A stretch of DNA of 64,000 bases from positions 1-64,000 of the forward strand of contig NZ_BCNM01000010.1 of NCBI RefSeq assembly GCF_001514495.1, given 5' to 3'. This document shows positions 8,878 to 17,992 of this stretch, one piece after another. Made by a program: the position numbers and the translations under genes. The DNA comes from Paenibacillus pabuli NBRC 13638. Its GTDB lineage: Bacteria; Bacillota; Bacilli; Paenibacillales; Paenibacillaceae. The notes beneath the pieces are model-generated. The model saw only the letters and a list, made by a program, of their open reading frames with translations. It was not told the DNA's origin and ran no database searches. Position 1 is the first letter of the stretch, and each line of letters opens with the position of its first letter.

Positions 8878-9487
8878 TCATGAGATGGTACGTATTGGAC
8901 TCGCTGCGGTTCTGGATACCGAAGATGGCATTGAAGTGGTCGGAGAAGCGGGCAGCGGTGAGGAAGGCATTCGGCTGGCACAGGAGTATAAACCTGATGT
9001 TGTCCTGATGGATCTCGTTATGGAAGGCATGGACGGGATTGAAACCACCCGGCAGCTGCTTAAAATGTATCCGGAATGCAAGGTCATTGTGCTGACCAGT
9101 TATCTGGATGATGAAAAAATGTACCCGGTTATTGAAGCAGGAGCTTTCAGTTACTTATTGAAAACATCCAGAGCCAATGAGGTGGCCGATGCGATCCGTG
9201 CTGCAGCTCGGGGGCAATCAGTTCTGGAGTCACAGGTAGCATCAAAAATGATGAATCGTTTCCGACAGCCGCAGGCAGCCGCACCTGCCCATAATGAATT
9301 GACTGATCGGGAGATGGATGTACTTCGGTTGGTGGCGAAGGGGAAATCTAACCAGGACATCGCCGATGAACTGATTATTGGGATCAAAACAGTGAAATTC
9401 CATGTCACGAATATACTTGCCAAATTGGGTGTCGATGATCGTACACAGGCTGCCATATATGCATACAAGAATGGACTTGCAGAGTAG
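8807..9487 (+). CDS. liaR: LiaR-like response regulator
   Basis: A 226-residue NarL/FixJ-type response regulator. The receiver domain has the acidic pair in [10 protein letters not shown], the phosphorylated Asp69 ([10 protein letters not shown]) and a conserved Lys (YLLKTS). The C-terminal LuxR helix-turn-helix reads [25 protein letters not shown]. The first 15 residues are an unusual Glu/Thr-rich repeat that overlaps the end of liaS by 71 bp. A GAGG element lies seven bases before the ATG. As in Bacillus it should activate this locus on envelope stress. Confidence 0.93.
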   Translation: MSIETGIETETEAETSIKVLLVDDHEMVRIGLAAVLDTEDGIEVVGEAGSGEEGIRLAQEYKPDVVLMDLVMEGMDGIETTRQLLKMYPECKVIVLTSYLDDEKMYPVIEAGAFSYLLKTSRANEVADAIRAAARGQSVLESQVASKMMNRFRQPQAAAPAHNELTDREMDVLRLVAKGKSNQDIADELIIGIKTVKFHVTNILAKLGVDDRTQAAIYAYKNGLAE

Positions 9488-9607
9488 TCCTGAAGTGTAC
9501 TCGCTTAGGCTTGCCACTACAGGGTTGAGGGTTAGAACAAGGGAATTCAGGAGCTTGGGAAGATATGCAGTCGGAAGTCTGGTTCTTCCCATGATATGAT
9601 ATAAGAG

Positions 9608-9646
9608 GTCCGATTAGCCATGAAAATGGGTGATCGGGCTTTTTTT
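9608..9646 (+). terminator. Terminator after liaR
   Basis: Nested hairpin: ccgat pairs with atcgg, with an inner ccat/atgg stem around a GAAA loop, followed by gctttttttg. It closes the Lia/Psp transcript. Confidence 0.75.
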
Positions 9647-9731
9647 GTATCTCAGAAAAGTTTAGCAATGACGTAATAAGGGCATGCTGATTGATAGATT
9701 CATAGAATGCAAGAAAGAGCGGAGGATTCGA

Positions 9732-10469
9732 ATGGTAAACCGATGGATGGCAGCAGGCATATTGACAGTGGCAATCATTGTACTTGTAGGCATGACTCAT
9801 GTGTACGCGGAGAAGACAGAATCCGAAGCAGGCAAGCTGGAGCAACTAATGAAGACGGCAGATACGGCAATCGATCATATGGAGCATTTGGTTATTAAAT
9901 GGCAAGGGGAAGGTCATGGCGATGCCAGAGAGCAGGCAGAGATGCTCGCTCATCAGCTGGGATTGCAGCACCCTGAAACTGGTCGTCAAACAGGCCATGA
10001 TGTATACCGAAGCGAGATGGTTGCTGATGGTTTGCATCCAGGTATACTGATTAATGTTGTTGTTACTGAAAAAAATGAATATTACACGATCGTTCAGATC
10101 TCAGGAAATGAACGTACTGACCAGCAATTGTTCATTTCATTACATGAAAAGATATCGCAGTTGCTCACCAATTCGGGAATGAAGGCAGCATGGAATTTGG
10201 CTGTGCAGGGGACCGGTTCATTGGAAGGTGGCGCCAGTAATCAATTGGAGAACATCGAGAAACAGCTGTCCGGAGATATAGATATGAAAGCGATTGAACG
10301 GTATACGGATACCAACACTGCCAGTGTGTCTTATGAGGCTTCCGATCTGCCGCTAGCGATTAAGAGCGGCACGCATAACCTGAATATGCAGCTCGCTGTC
10401 CATCAGGATGGTGAAAAGGGAATCAATCGAGTAACAGTCGGTTTTCCGGTAATTACGATAGAATATTAA
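9732..10469 (+). CDS. YwmB-like secreted/membrane-anchored protein
   Basis: A 245-residue protein with an N-terminal signal or anchor segment (MAAGILTVAIIVLVGMTHVYA), then a soluble domain of about 220 residues that ends VTVGFPVITIEY. Length, topology and C-terminal motif recall YwmB (DUF1779), a conserved protein of unknown function in spore formers; I rely on memory for that family. The start at 9732 follows GCGGAGG, while the in-frame ATG at 9684 has none. It has its own space between the liaR terminator and zwf. Confidence 0.6.
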   Translation: MVNRWMAAGILTVAIIVLVGMTHVYAEKTESEAGKLEQLMKTADTAIDHMEHLVIKWQGEGHGDAREQAEMLAHQLGLQHPETGRQTGHDVYRSEMVADGLHPGILINVVVTEKNEYYTIVQISGNERTDQQLFISLHEKISQLLTNSGMKAAWNLAVQGTGSLEGGASNQLENIEKQLSGDIDMKAIERYTDTNTASVSYEASDLPLAIKSGTHNLNMQLAVHQDGEKGINRVTVGFPVITIEY

Positions 10470-10587
10470 TGCCACACACTATCGTGAATTTATAGGCTTG
10501 ATCATGATTTTTATCGATGGAATCTTCATGAAATTTGGGAAAATGGGATAGCATTTCTCAGGAAAATTAGTGCAACCCTTGGGGCTT

Positions 10588-10598
10588 TATGCTAAAAT
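10588..10598 (+). promoter_or_regulatory. Probable extended -10 promoter element of the first zwf
   Basis: TATGCTAAAAT combines a TGN extension with a TAAAAT -10 hexamer about 120 bp upstream of the first G6PDH gene. No good -35 hexamer is visible, which fits an extended -10 promoter. Weak evidence. Confidence 0.35.
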
Positions 10599-10716
10599 GG
10601 CATCACATCCAAGAAGGAAATTTGCTGGTAATTGACGGTTGTATGTTGCGTATATAACACCATTACATAGCTCGGGGAGAGCATGAAGTGATCTTCCCGG
10701 AAAGAAAGAGGAGCCC

Positions 10717-12267
10717 ATGGTCGAAAAACAAATGCAAGATGAAGTGCAGACACCAGGTGCAGTATTTTTCATTTTTGGAGCAACGGGTGATTTGGCCCGC
10801 CGGAAGCTGTTTCCGGCCATCTACAGTCTTTACCGTGAAGGCAAGCTAGCCGAGGACTTTGCGGTTATTGGTGTAGCGCGTCGTCCGAGGTCACCAGAAG
10901 AATTCCGGGAAGACATCTATGATTCCATTAAAGAGTTCTGCCGTTATCCGGCGGGGGAACCCGATGAGTGGAATGCTTTTGTCGAACATTTTGAGTATAA
11001 ATCACTAGATATCAATAACGTGGACGGTTTCAAAGAGTTACGTGAGCAGACCGAGAGTCTGGAAGCGAAGTTTAATACACCAGGTAACCGCTTGTTCTAT
11101 CTGGCACTGGCCCCTGAGCTCTTTGGCAGCGTCTCATATAGTTTGCGGGATGGTGGGATGCTGGAGAGCCGTGGTTGGAATCGACTGGTCATCGAGAAAC
11201 CATTTGGATATGATCTGCAATCGGCCGAGCATTTGAATGAACAGATCCGTGAAGTGTTCCGTGAGGAAGAGATTTATCGAATTGACCACTATCTGGGCAA
11301 GGAAATGGTGCAAAATATTGAAGTGATTCGGTTCGGCAATGCCTTTTTTGAGCCGCTATGGAATAATAAACATATTGCCAATGTCCAGATTACACTGGGA
11401 GAGACGGTCGGAGTAGAAGAGCGCGGTGGATACTATGATCATTCCGGGGCATTGCGTGATATGGGGCAGAACCATATGCTGCAGATGCTGACCATGATTG
11501 CCATGGAGCCGCCAAGCCGTTTATTCCCGGAGGACATTCGTGATGAGAAGGTCAAGGTACTGCGTTCTCTACGGGCTTTCACCTCAAATGAAGAAGTGAG
11601 CACTAACGTTGTACGTGGACAGTATACCGAAGGGGAGTATCGTGGCAAGCATCTTCCCGGTTATCGTCAGGAGGACAAGGTTGATCCGGAATCCAATACG
11701 GAAACATACTTTGCCGCACGTGTATTTGTGGATAATTTCCGCTGGGCAGGAGTGCCGTTCTATATTCGGACAGGCAAGCGTCTTCCGGTGAAAACGACCG
11801 AGATTGTGGTTGAATTCAAATCCATGCCGAGCAATGTATATCTGGGCAAAAAATACAAGCTGGAGCCGAATCTGCTCGTGATTCGGGTGAATCCGATGGA
11901 AGGCATTTATATCAAAATCAATGCCAAGAAGCCGGGTTCAGACTCCGAGATTCAGCCGCTGGCCATGGACTTTTGTCAGAGCTGCATGATTGGAATCAAC
12001 TCGCCGGAGGCGTATGAACGCCTGCTGCATGATGCTGCAGAAGGAGACTCCACCTACTTTACCCGTTGGGATGAAGTCGCAACAGCGTGGTCCTTCGTTG
12101 ACCGGATTGCAGCAGCGTGGGCGGAGAATCAAGGTGAACTGTACACATATCCGGCAGGTACGTGGGGGCCGGAAGCGACAGGTAAACTGCTGGAGCAAGA
12201 CGGGTTCCACTGGTGGCCGGTGAACGGTCAGGACGAAGACAGTGTCATCTGGCAAGTGAACAATTAA
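10717..12267 (+). CDS. zwf: Glucose-6-phosphate 1-dehydrogenase, first copy
   Basis: A 516-residue G6PDH, the entry enzyme of the oxidative pentose-phosphate pathway (glucose 6-phosphate to 6-phosphogluconolactone with NADPH formation). It has the N-terminal dinucleotide-binding motif FGATGDLARRKLFPA, the EKPFGYDLQSA motif and the active-site signature RIDHYLGKE. Length is normal. The start follows AAGAGGAG. It is monocistronic here, away from the other pentose-phosphate genes; a second G6PDH lies about 10 kb downstream. Confidence 0.95.
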   Translation: MVEKQMQDEVQTPGAVFFIFGATGDLARRKLFPAIYSLYREGKLAEDFAVIGVARRPRSPEEFREDIYDSIKEFCRYPAGEPDEWNAFVEHFEYKSLDINNVDGFKELREQTESLEAKFNTPGNRLFYLALAPELFGSVSYSLRDGGMLESRGWNRLVIEKPFGYDLQSAEHLNEQIREVFREEEIYRIDHYLGKEMVQNIEVIRFGNAFFEPLWNNKHIANVQITLGETVGVEERGGYYDHSGALRDMGQNHMLQMLTMIAMEPPSRLFPEDIRDEKVKVLRSLRAFTSNEEVSTNVVRGQYTEGEYRGKHLPGYRQEDKVDPESNTETYFAARVFVDNFRWAGVPFYIRTGKRLPVKTTEIVVEFKSMPSNVYLGKKYKLEPNLLVIRVNPMEGIYIKINAKKPGSDSEIQPLAMDFCQSCMIGINSPEAYERLLHDAAEGDSTYFTRWDEVATAWSFVDRIAAAWAENQGELYTYPAGTWGPEATGKLLEQDGFHWWPVNGQDEDSVIWQVNN

Positions 12268-12434
12268 TTGCAGGAGCACTACTCACGTCCGGCAGGGATT
12301 TGATTTTTATTGGGGATAAGCCTAACACTGTTATAAATAAGACTTGGGAAGAACGCAGAGCAGCGATCTTTTCAGGTCTTTTTTGCGATGAAGAGGTGGG
12401 AAATGTAAACTATTGCATATAATAAAATAAGTTG
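12268..12434 (+). other. Intergenic stretch after zwf
   Basis: No gene is supported. The 3' flank of zwf has no strong hairpin-plus-T terminator; there is a T-rich patch near 12370-12385. The segment leads into the doxX promoter. Confidence 0.3.
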
Positions 12435-12464
12435 TTGACAAAAAGTAAGTATATAACTTATACT
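12435..12464 (+). promoter_or_regulatory. Promoter upstream of doxX
   Basis: A consensus TTGACA -35 and a TATACT -10 are separated by 18 bp. The spacer and -10 carry an imperfect dyad (agtaagtata / taacttatact) that could be a repressor site. About 190 bp of leader without an obvious gene separates it from doxX. Confidence 0.55.
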
Positions 12465-12655
12465 CAATCCAAGAGATAAAGAAATTACGCAGAGGTATAC
12501 GAATCCCGATGACGAATCGGATACGTACATCATTCATGAGATAAAATGTGAACCAGGTGAAGGGGTTACGAAATAAATTCATGAAGAAAAAATTTTAGCA
12601 TAATATCTTTAATCTAAGAATACTATTTTGTATATATTGAATGGAGGAAAAGAAA

Positions 12656-13054
12656 ATGTTGGATGTAGGATTGTTGTTGATTCGTTTGGTGATTGGATTG
12701 TCGTTCATGGCGCACGGGGCTCAGAAACTGTTTGGATGGTTCGGGGGATATGGGATCAAGGGAACCGGCGGCTGGTTTGAATCGATGGGGATGAAACCCG
12801 GTGCACTGGTTGCATTGTTGGCGGGACTCGCTGAATTCGGCGGCGGATTGCTGCTGGCTCTGGGTCTGCTCACACCGGTAGGCGGCATTCTGATTGCTCT
12901 GACTATGGTTATTGCCATTGTGAAGGTTCATGGTGCAAACGGGTACTGGTCCACGCAAAACGGATTTGAGTATAACCTCGCGATCCTGGTAATTGGTGTG
13001 GCGCTGGCTTTGACAGGTGGAGGACAATACGCACTGGACGCATTCATTTTCTAA
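12656..13054 (+). CDS. DoxX family membrane protein
   Basis: A 132-residue protein with four hydrophobic helices and the DoxX family features: an N-terminal FMAHGAQKLFGWFGG segment and a helix with GLAEFGGGLLLALGLLTP. DoxX proteins are small membrane proteins linked in several bacteria to thiol or quinone stress. Start 12656 is chosen because TGGAGG sits eight bases upstream; an ATG at 12641 would lie upstream of that site. Confidence 0.85.
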   Translation: MLDVGLLLIRLVIGLSFMAHGAQKLFGWFGGYGIKGTGGWFESMGMKPGALVALLAGLAEFGGGLLLALGLLTPVGGILIALTMVIAIVKVHGANGYWSTQNGFEYNLAILVIGVALALTGGGQYALDAFIF

Positions 13055-13130
13055 GATTCGACGAATAAAATAATTGAAGAGTACCTGGATGCCATAATAA
13101 TGGCGGAAGGGTGCTCTTTCATATTATCAG

Positions 13131-13161
13131 GTTAGCCAGAATCTTCTGGTTGGCTTTTTTT
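13131..13161 (+). terminator. Terminator after doxX
   Basis: Hairpin with stem ccagaa/ttctgg extended by agcc/ggct, followed by seven T residues. A second, weaker hairpin with stem gagtacc/ggtgctc lies just before it (about 13078-13116). Confidence 0.8.
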
Positions 13162-13363
13162 GCAATCGGAAAAGAGAAGAATCTCTGCTGTACGTAATCG
13201 GTTATTTTCAGTAAAGATTATGGTACAATAGGAAAGTTGAATACTAAATCAGGTCTACGGCATGAATGGAAGCACAACACTTAGGGAGGATGAACTCCGT
13301 TGTAAATGTGTAAAATTAATATAGGGATGCTTAATCTGGTGTACGAAATGTGAAAGTACAATC

Positions 13364-13418
13364 AACCGGCATAGCCGGATTGCATAAAGATTGAATGGAT
13401 AGACCGGCTTCGCCGGAT
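13364..13418 (+). other. Pair of near-identical small hairpins before prfC
   Basis: The motif ccggc-NNN-gccggatt occurs twice (13366-13381 and 13404-13419), 25 bp apart, each forming a five-pair stem with a three-base loop (ATA and TTC). Both lie in the leader of prfC, the second about 35 bp before its start. Function unknown; could be an RNA regulatory element. Confidence 0.45.
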
Positions 13419-13452
13419 TAACGTGAATGAACGGATGAAAGGGATAGAATCT

Positions 13453-15036
13453 ATGAGCAAAGCTGCAGATAACATTCTTCAACAGGAAGTGGACAAACGC
13501 CGGACGTTTGCCATTATCTCTCACCCGGATGCGGGTAAAACGACATTGACCGAAAAACTGTTGCTGTTCGGGGGCGCGATTCGGCTTGCCGGTACAGTCA
13601 AAGCTCGGAAAGCAAGCAAACATGCAACAAGTGACTGGATGGAGATTGAGAAACAGCGGGGGATCTCGGTAACCTCTTCCGTAATGCAGTTTGATTACCT
13701 GGGTCATCGTGTCAACATCTTGGATACACCGGGTCACCAGGACTTCAGTGAAGATACGTATCGTACACTGACGGCTGCCGATAGCGCGGTCATGTTGATT
13801 GACGTGGCCAAAGGTGTCGAGGCCCAGACCATTAAATTGTTCCAGGTTTGTGCGAAGCGGGGGATTCCGATCTTCACGTTTATCAACAAGCTGGACCGTG
13901 AAGGACAAAGTCCGTTTGATCTGATGGAAGAACTCGAAAACGTACTGGGAATTCGCTCCGTACCGATGAACTGGCCGATTGGTACTGGCCGCGAGCTGTG
14001 TGGTGTGTATGACCGGATGAAAAATCAGGTGGAATTGTTCCAAGGGGACGATCACTCGACCATCAAAGTACAAAAAGTGGATGGATACGAAGATCCGATC
14101 ATTCGTGAAATGGCAGGAGACTATCTGCATGATCAGCTATGTCAGGACCTGGAGCTGCTGGATGTTGCAGGGGACCAGTTTGACATGGAAAAGGTACAGC
14201 GCGGTGAACTGACCCCTGTTTTCTTCGGCAGTGCCATCAATAACTTTGGTGTGCAGACGTTCCTTGAGAACTTCCTGCAGCTCGCACCGAAGCCGGAACC
14301 ACGTCGCAGTACAGCGGGTGAGATTGAGCCGACGAATGAGAAATTCAGCGGTTATGTCTTCAAAATTCAGGCGAACATGAACCCGGCGCACCGGGATCGT
14401 ATCGCATTCCTGCGGATTGTATCCGGTAAGTTCCAACGCGGCATGAGCGTAAAGCATAATCGTGTGGGCAAAGAAATCAAATTGTCGCAGCCGCAGCAAT
14501 TCCTGGCACAGGATCGAGATATTGTAGAAGAGGCTTACGCAGGCGATATTATTGGTCTGTTCGATCCGGGTATTTTCCGGATTGGCGATTCATTGAGCCA
14601 AGGTAGCGAGGTTATTTTTGACGAACTACCGACGTTCTCACCTGAGATTTTTGCCAAAGTTACGGTGAAAAATGCATTGAAACATAAACAGTACCAAAAA
14701 GGGATTGACCAGTTGACCGAGGAAGGTACGATTCAGGTGTTCAACACGGTGAGCTTCGACGAGACGCTGCTCGGGGTAGTAGGTCAGCTCCAATTCGAGG
14801 TGTTTGAATACCGGATGAAAGGCGAGTACGGGGTAGACGTGCAGCTGCAGCGCATGCCTTATCAATTCGCTCGCTGGATCGTGGACGAGAATCTGGACCC
14901 AAGCAAATTCCGGATCAACTCCGCTCTGGTAAAAGATAAAAAAGGGAATTATGTAGTTCTGTTCGAAAATGAATACGCGATGAGAACCGCAATGGACAAA
15001 AACCCGACGGCGAAATTCCTGGAGACAGCTCCATAA
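13453..15036 (+). CDS. prfC: Peptide chain release factor 3
   Basis: A 527-residue translational GTPase. The N-terminal G domain has a P-loop AIISHPDAGKTTLTEKLL, switch region RGISVTSSV, DTPGHQDF and NKLDRE. The rest matches RF3 rather than EF-G: the family block SDWMEIEKQRGISV and a C-terminal region with no EF-G domain IV. RF3 recycles release factors 1 and 2 from the ribosome. Start 13453 (MSKAAD) is preferred, with AAAGGGATAG upstream; in-frame GTG 13423 and ATG 13435 are alternatives. Confidence 0.93.
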   Translation: MSKAADNILQQEVDKRRTFAIISHPDAGKTTLTEKLLLFGGAIRLAGTVKARKASKHATSDWMEIEKQRGISVTSSVMQFDYLGHRVNILDTPGHQDFSEDTYRTLTAADSAVMLIDVAKGVEAQTIKLFQVCAKRGIPIFTFINKLDREGQSPFDLMEELENVLGIRSVPMNWPIGTGRELCGVYDRMKNQVELFQGDDHSTIKVQKVDGYEDPIIREMAGDYLHDQLCQDLELLDVAGDQFDMEKVQRGELTPVFFGSAINNFGVQTFLENFLQLAPKPEPRRSTAGEIEPTNEKFSGYVFKIQANMNPAHRDRIAFLRIVSGKFQRGMSVKHNRVGKEIKLSQPQQFLAQDRDIVEEAYAGDIIGLFDPGIFRIGDSLSQGSEVIFDELPTFSPEIFAKVTVKNALKHKQYQKGIDQLTEEGTIQVFNTVSFDETLLGVVGQLQFEVFEYRMKGEYGVDVQLQRMPYQFARWIVDENLDPSKFRINSALVKDKKGNYVVLFENEYAMRTAMDKNPTAKFLETAP

Positions 15037-15085
15037 GCCGCTGCTTCCTAAAATAGCAAAGACAGCATAAGCAATGATGTATACA

Positions 15086-15137
15086 CAAACAAGGTACAGT
15101 CTCCTGAGTTTTAATTCAGTGACTGGACCTTGTTTTG
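15086..15137 (+). terminator. Terminator after prfC
   Basis: Long hairpin: caaacaaggt pairs with accttgtttt, with an inner stem (cagt/actg and ctga/tcag), and the right arm ends in TTTTGTTG. Lies about 50 bp after the prfC stop. Confidence 0.75.
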
Positions 15138-15274
15138 TTGGGGGCCTAATTCGTCTATAGGGAATTTAACTGCCTTGCTCTCTTAGAGCAGGGCATATTC
15201 CAGACCAAAGAGGCAAAATCTTTTTTTGCAGACAGAACAACGTGATGTTGGTACCTTTCCCTCCAAGGCTTCAG

Positions 15275-15508
15275 CTATCTGATGGGTTGAACGGGAATGG
15301 TGTGCAGATGCTCCTGCGCGATTTGAATGAGTTCTTCCTGCTTGGCAGGTTCCGTGTTCTTCCAGATCATTTCGAAAATGGCACCAAGTCCGGGTAATGC
15401 TGCTTCCGGTCCATCTACAGAACCCTCGATCATCTCCCGGAGCTGATCATCACTTTTGTCATGAACCTTATGAACAATCGCTTCACGCAGACTTAATGTA
15501 ATTGGCAT
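15275..15508 (-). CDS. sspI: Small acid-soluble spore protein SspI
   Basis: A 77-residue protein matching the SspI family: N-terminal LSLREAIVHKVHDKSDDQL, central LPGLGAIFEMIWKNT. SspI is a minor spore protein made in the forespore under sigma G in Bacillus. A good AGGAGGG site precedes the ATG on the minus strand. It is transcribed toward the prfC terminator and away from the potassium regulator gene. Confidence 0.9.
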   Translation of the reverse strand: MPITLSLREAIVHKVHDKSDDQLREMIEGSVDGPEAALPGLGAIFEMIWKNTEPAKQEELIQIAQEHLHTIPVQPIR

Positions 15509-15691
15509 CGCAAGTCCCTCCTCGTATATTCGGCTGCTCTAATACTGTTCCCTGGGAAGCTTGAGCGCATTCAAGTTTATTGGGCTTTGTGGTATACTAC
15601 GAAGGATATTTAAGTAACCATTCACCTTTAATTGAAAAATGGACTACCAATAGATACGTAATGCTGAAGTGCAGCGGGAGGTTAGACCTTA

Positions 15692-16354
15692 ATGGCAAAG
15701 AAACAATATGCCGTCATTGGCATGGGACGATTCGGATCAAGCGTAGCCAATGCGTTGAGTGACATGGGATTTGACGTACTGGCCATTGATGCGGACGAGC
15801 AGCGGACCCAGGAAATGTCCAATGTGGTGACTCATGCCGTATCGGCAGATTCGACGGATGAAGAAGCGCTGCGTGCGCTGGGCATAAGAAATTTTGATGT
15901 CGTCGTTGTGGCGATTGGTGAAGATATTCAGTCGAGTATTCTCACAACCCTTATTCTGAAGGATATGGGTGTGCCTGTTCTGATTGTAAAAGCACAAAAT
16001 GAACTCCATGGTAAAGTATTGCAGAAGATTGGCGCTGACAAGGTTATTTATCCCGAGCGGGATATGGGGCTGCGTGTAGCCCATCATCTGACATCGCCAA
16101 ACATTCTCGATTATATTGAGTTATCTGAGGATTACAGCATCTTGGAAATGAGAGCGTCCGAGCAAATGATCGGTAAAAACCTGTTGGAGCTAAATATTCG
16201 TGCACGTTTCGGTTGTAATGTGATGGCGATCCGCAGTGGGAATTCGATGAATATCTCTCCGTATGCGGAGGACCGGATCGAGGAAGGCGATGTGTTGATC
16301 ATCGTTGGTCATAAGGATCATTTGACGAAAATGGAGCTGGCGTATCCAAAGTAA
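15692..16354 (+). CDS. KtrA/KtrC-type potassium uptake regulatory subunit
   Basis: A 220-residue TrkA family protein. An N-terminal RCK Rossmann domain (AVIGMGRFGSSVANAL, with acidic VLAIDADE) binds nucleotide, and a C-terminal RCK_C domain follows (residues about 135-220). Such proteins form an octameric ring that gates a membrane subunit (KtrB or KtrD). No membrane subunit gene is adjacent, which is common for ktrC in Bacillus. Start follows GGGAGG. Confidence 0.9.
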   Translation: MAKKQYAVIGMGRFGSSVANALSDMGFDVLAIDADEQRTQEMSNVVTHAVSADSTDEEALRALGIRNFDVVVVAIGEDIQSSILTTLILKDMGVPVLIVKAQNELHGKVLQKIGADKVIYPERDMGLRVAHHLTSPNILDYIELSEDYSILEMRASEQMIGKNLLELNIRARFGCNVMAIRSGNSMNISPYAEDRIEEGDVLIIVGHKDHLTKMELAYPK

Positions 16355-16442
16355 TGATCATGTTGATAACGTGAGTTGGTTGAAGATGTTCAATGTATCT
16401 CGTAACATGATCAAAAATCCCGCAGACGGGAAGGATGGAAAG

Positions 16443-17231
16443 ATGGATATTGTATCACCGCAAAATACACGGGTGAAGGAATGGGCACAGCTGCTGGAGA
16501 AAAAACACCGTACCCGTCAGCATAAATATATTATTGAAGGCATTCATCTTGTACAGGAAGCGCTGCGTGCCGGGGCAGATCTGGAATGTATCGTATATGA
16601 TGGGGAGCAAGGTATACCCATGGAACTGGCCGGGCTGGAGGCTCCGCTTCAGCGTGTGGAATGGATTAGTGTATCTCCTGCGGTTATCGCCAAATGTACG
16701 GATACGATGACCCCCCAGCCTGTTTTTGCCGTTGTACATAAAGGACGTGAGCCGCTGCAGAGCCTGTTGTCTTCCTCCAAGAGGCTGGTCGTGGTATTGG
16801 ACAACGTTCAGGACCCCGGTAATGTGGGGACGATCATTCGCAGTGCGGATGCAGCAGGAGCAGCGGGTGTTGTGCTTGGTGCGGGGTGTGCTGATGTTTA
16901 TAATCCGAAAACGATCCGTTCGACGATGGGGTCATTGTTTCATTTGCCAATCGTGGAAGGCCAGTTGGAAGCATTGCTGCCTGAAGCGAAGGCTGCGGGT
17001 GTAAAATTGGTTAGTACGTCTCTACAGGCGGAGTATTCGTGCTACAGTTATGATTTTACTCAATCGGTGTGGCTTGTGATTGGTAATGAGGGCAAGGGGA
17101 TATCGGAGTCTACTGCACGACTGGTGGATGATGCGATTACGATCCCGATGCAGGGACAGGCGGAGTCGCTTAATGCCGCGATGGCGGCAACAATCCTGTT
17201 GTTCGAGGCGATGAGACAGCGGATGGTGTAG
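16443..17231 (+). CDS. TrmH/SpoU family RNA 2'-O-methyltransferase
   Basis: A 262-residue SPOUT methyltransferase. An N-terminal RNA-binding domain (SPQNTRVKEWAQLLEKKHR; KYIIEGIHLVQEAL) is followed by the trefoil-knot domain with motif 1 LDNVQDPGNVGTIIRSADAAG, motif 2 LVIGNEGKGIS and motif 3 IPMQGQAESLNAAMAATI. This pattern is that of YsgA-type 23S rRNA methyltransferases. The ATG at 16443 has a GGAAGGA upstream and fits the family start; an ATG at 16371 would add an unrelated 24-residue extension. Confidence 0.9.
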   Translation: MDIVSPQNTRVKEWAQLLEKKHRTRQHKYIIEGIHLVQEALRAGADLECIVYDGEQGIPMELAGLEAPLQRVEWISVSPAVIAKCTDTMTPQPVFAVVHKGREPLQSLLSSSKRLVVVLDNVQDPGNVGTIIRSADAAGAAGVVLGAGCADVYNPKTIRSTMGSLFHLPIVEGQLEALLPEAKAAGVKLVSTSLQAEYSCYSYDFTQSVWLVIGNEGKGISESTARLVDDAITIPMQGQAESLNAAMAATILLFEAMRQRMV

Positions 17232-17274
17232 CCAATAAATACTATACTTCATTAATAAATGAAGTGAAAAATAT

Positions 17275-17320
17275 TAGCTTATTCCAACTCGAACGATGAG
17301 TAGGAATAGGCTTTTTTTGT
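17275..17320 (+). terminator. Terminator after the SpoU methyltransferase
   Basis: Hairpin agcttattcc...ggaataggct with inner actc/gagt pairing, then seven T residues. Confidence 0.85.
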
Positions 17321-17401
17321 ATGGTCGAGAAAGTGGAATTAAATAAATCGAACGATATGGAGCGGGTATGCCAATATATAGTGTGAGGAGGAAGGGGATG
17401 G

Positions 17402-17992
17402 ATGATGAGTGAGACAGAAAAGTACATAGAACTTGTGGAGTTAACCCTGGCTGGCGACGACGGTGCATATGGGGAGTTATATGAGCAGACGGTGAAGGAC
17501 GTGTATCGCACTGTTCGTTTTCTGATTCGTGACCCATCGGATACGGAAGATCTGGTGCAGGAAATTTATATTCAAGCGTACAAGTCATTAGAACGATACG
17601 ATTCGGAGCGAGCATTTCGTCCCTGGTTAATGGGGGTGACAATGCGGCAGATCCGGAGTTACCGACGGAGGCGGTTGACACAATTTCGTTTTAACAAGCG
17701 GATGGAGAAGTCTGATCCTGGGCTGGAGTATGATTTTTCAGGTGACATAATCAACAAACTGGCAAATCGCCCGCTGCTCGAACAGGTGTACCGACTGCCA
17801 TATAAGCTGCAGCAAGTGATCACGCTTCACTATTTGAACGAGTACACGCAAGAGGAGATTTCATGCATATTGGGTATCCCGCTAGGAACAGTAAAGTCGC
17901 GTATTCATGCGGCGTTAACCAAGCTGAGGCAGAATCAGAAGTTGAATTCAGGTAGTTGGGGAAAGGTGGAGAATTTGCATGAAACTCGATGA
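17402..17992 (+). CDS. ECF-family RNA polymerase sigma factor
   Basis: A 196-residue group 4 sigma factor. Region 2 includes RDPSDTEDLVQEIYIQAYKS and RPWLMGVTMRQIRSYRRRR; region 4 includes YTQEEISCILGIPLGTVKSR. There is no extra domain. The start is either of two adjacent ATGs (17402 or 17405) behind GAGGAGGAAGGGG. It overlaps the next gene by 14 bases, the usual arrangement for a sigma factor and its anti-sigma factor. Target promoters are not visible; the gene may regulate itself. Confidence 0.92.
   Translation: MMSETEKYIELVELTLAGDDGAYGELYEQTVKDVYRTVRFLIRDPSDTEDLVQEIYIQAYKSLERYDSERAFRPWLMGVTMRQIRSYRRRRLTQFRFNKRMEKSDPGLEYDFSGDIINKLANRPLLEQVYRLPYKLQQVITLHYLNEYTQEEISCILGIPLGTVKSRIHAALTKLRQNQKLNSGSWGKVENLHETR

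Noticed and set aside
13255..14130. Minus-strand reading frame of 291 codons over prfC
   Set aside because: It lies antisense to a clear release factor 3 gene, has no family features and no ribosome site. Codon bias of the + strand gene produces such frames.
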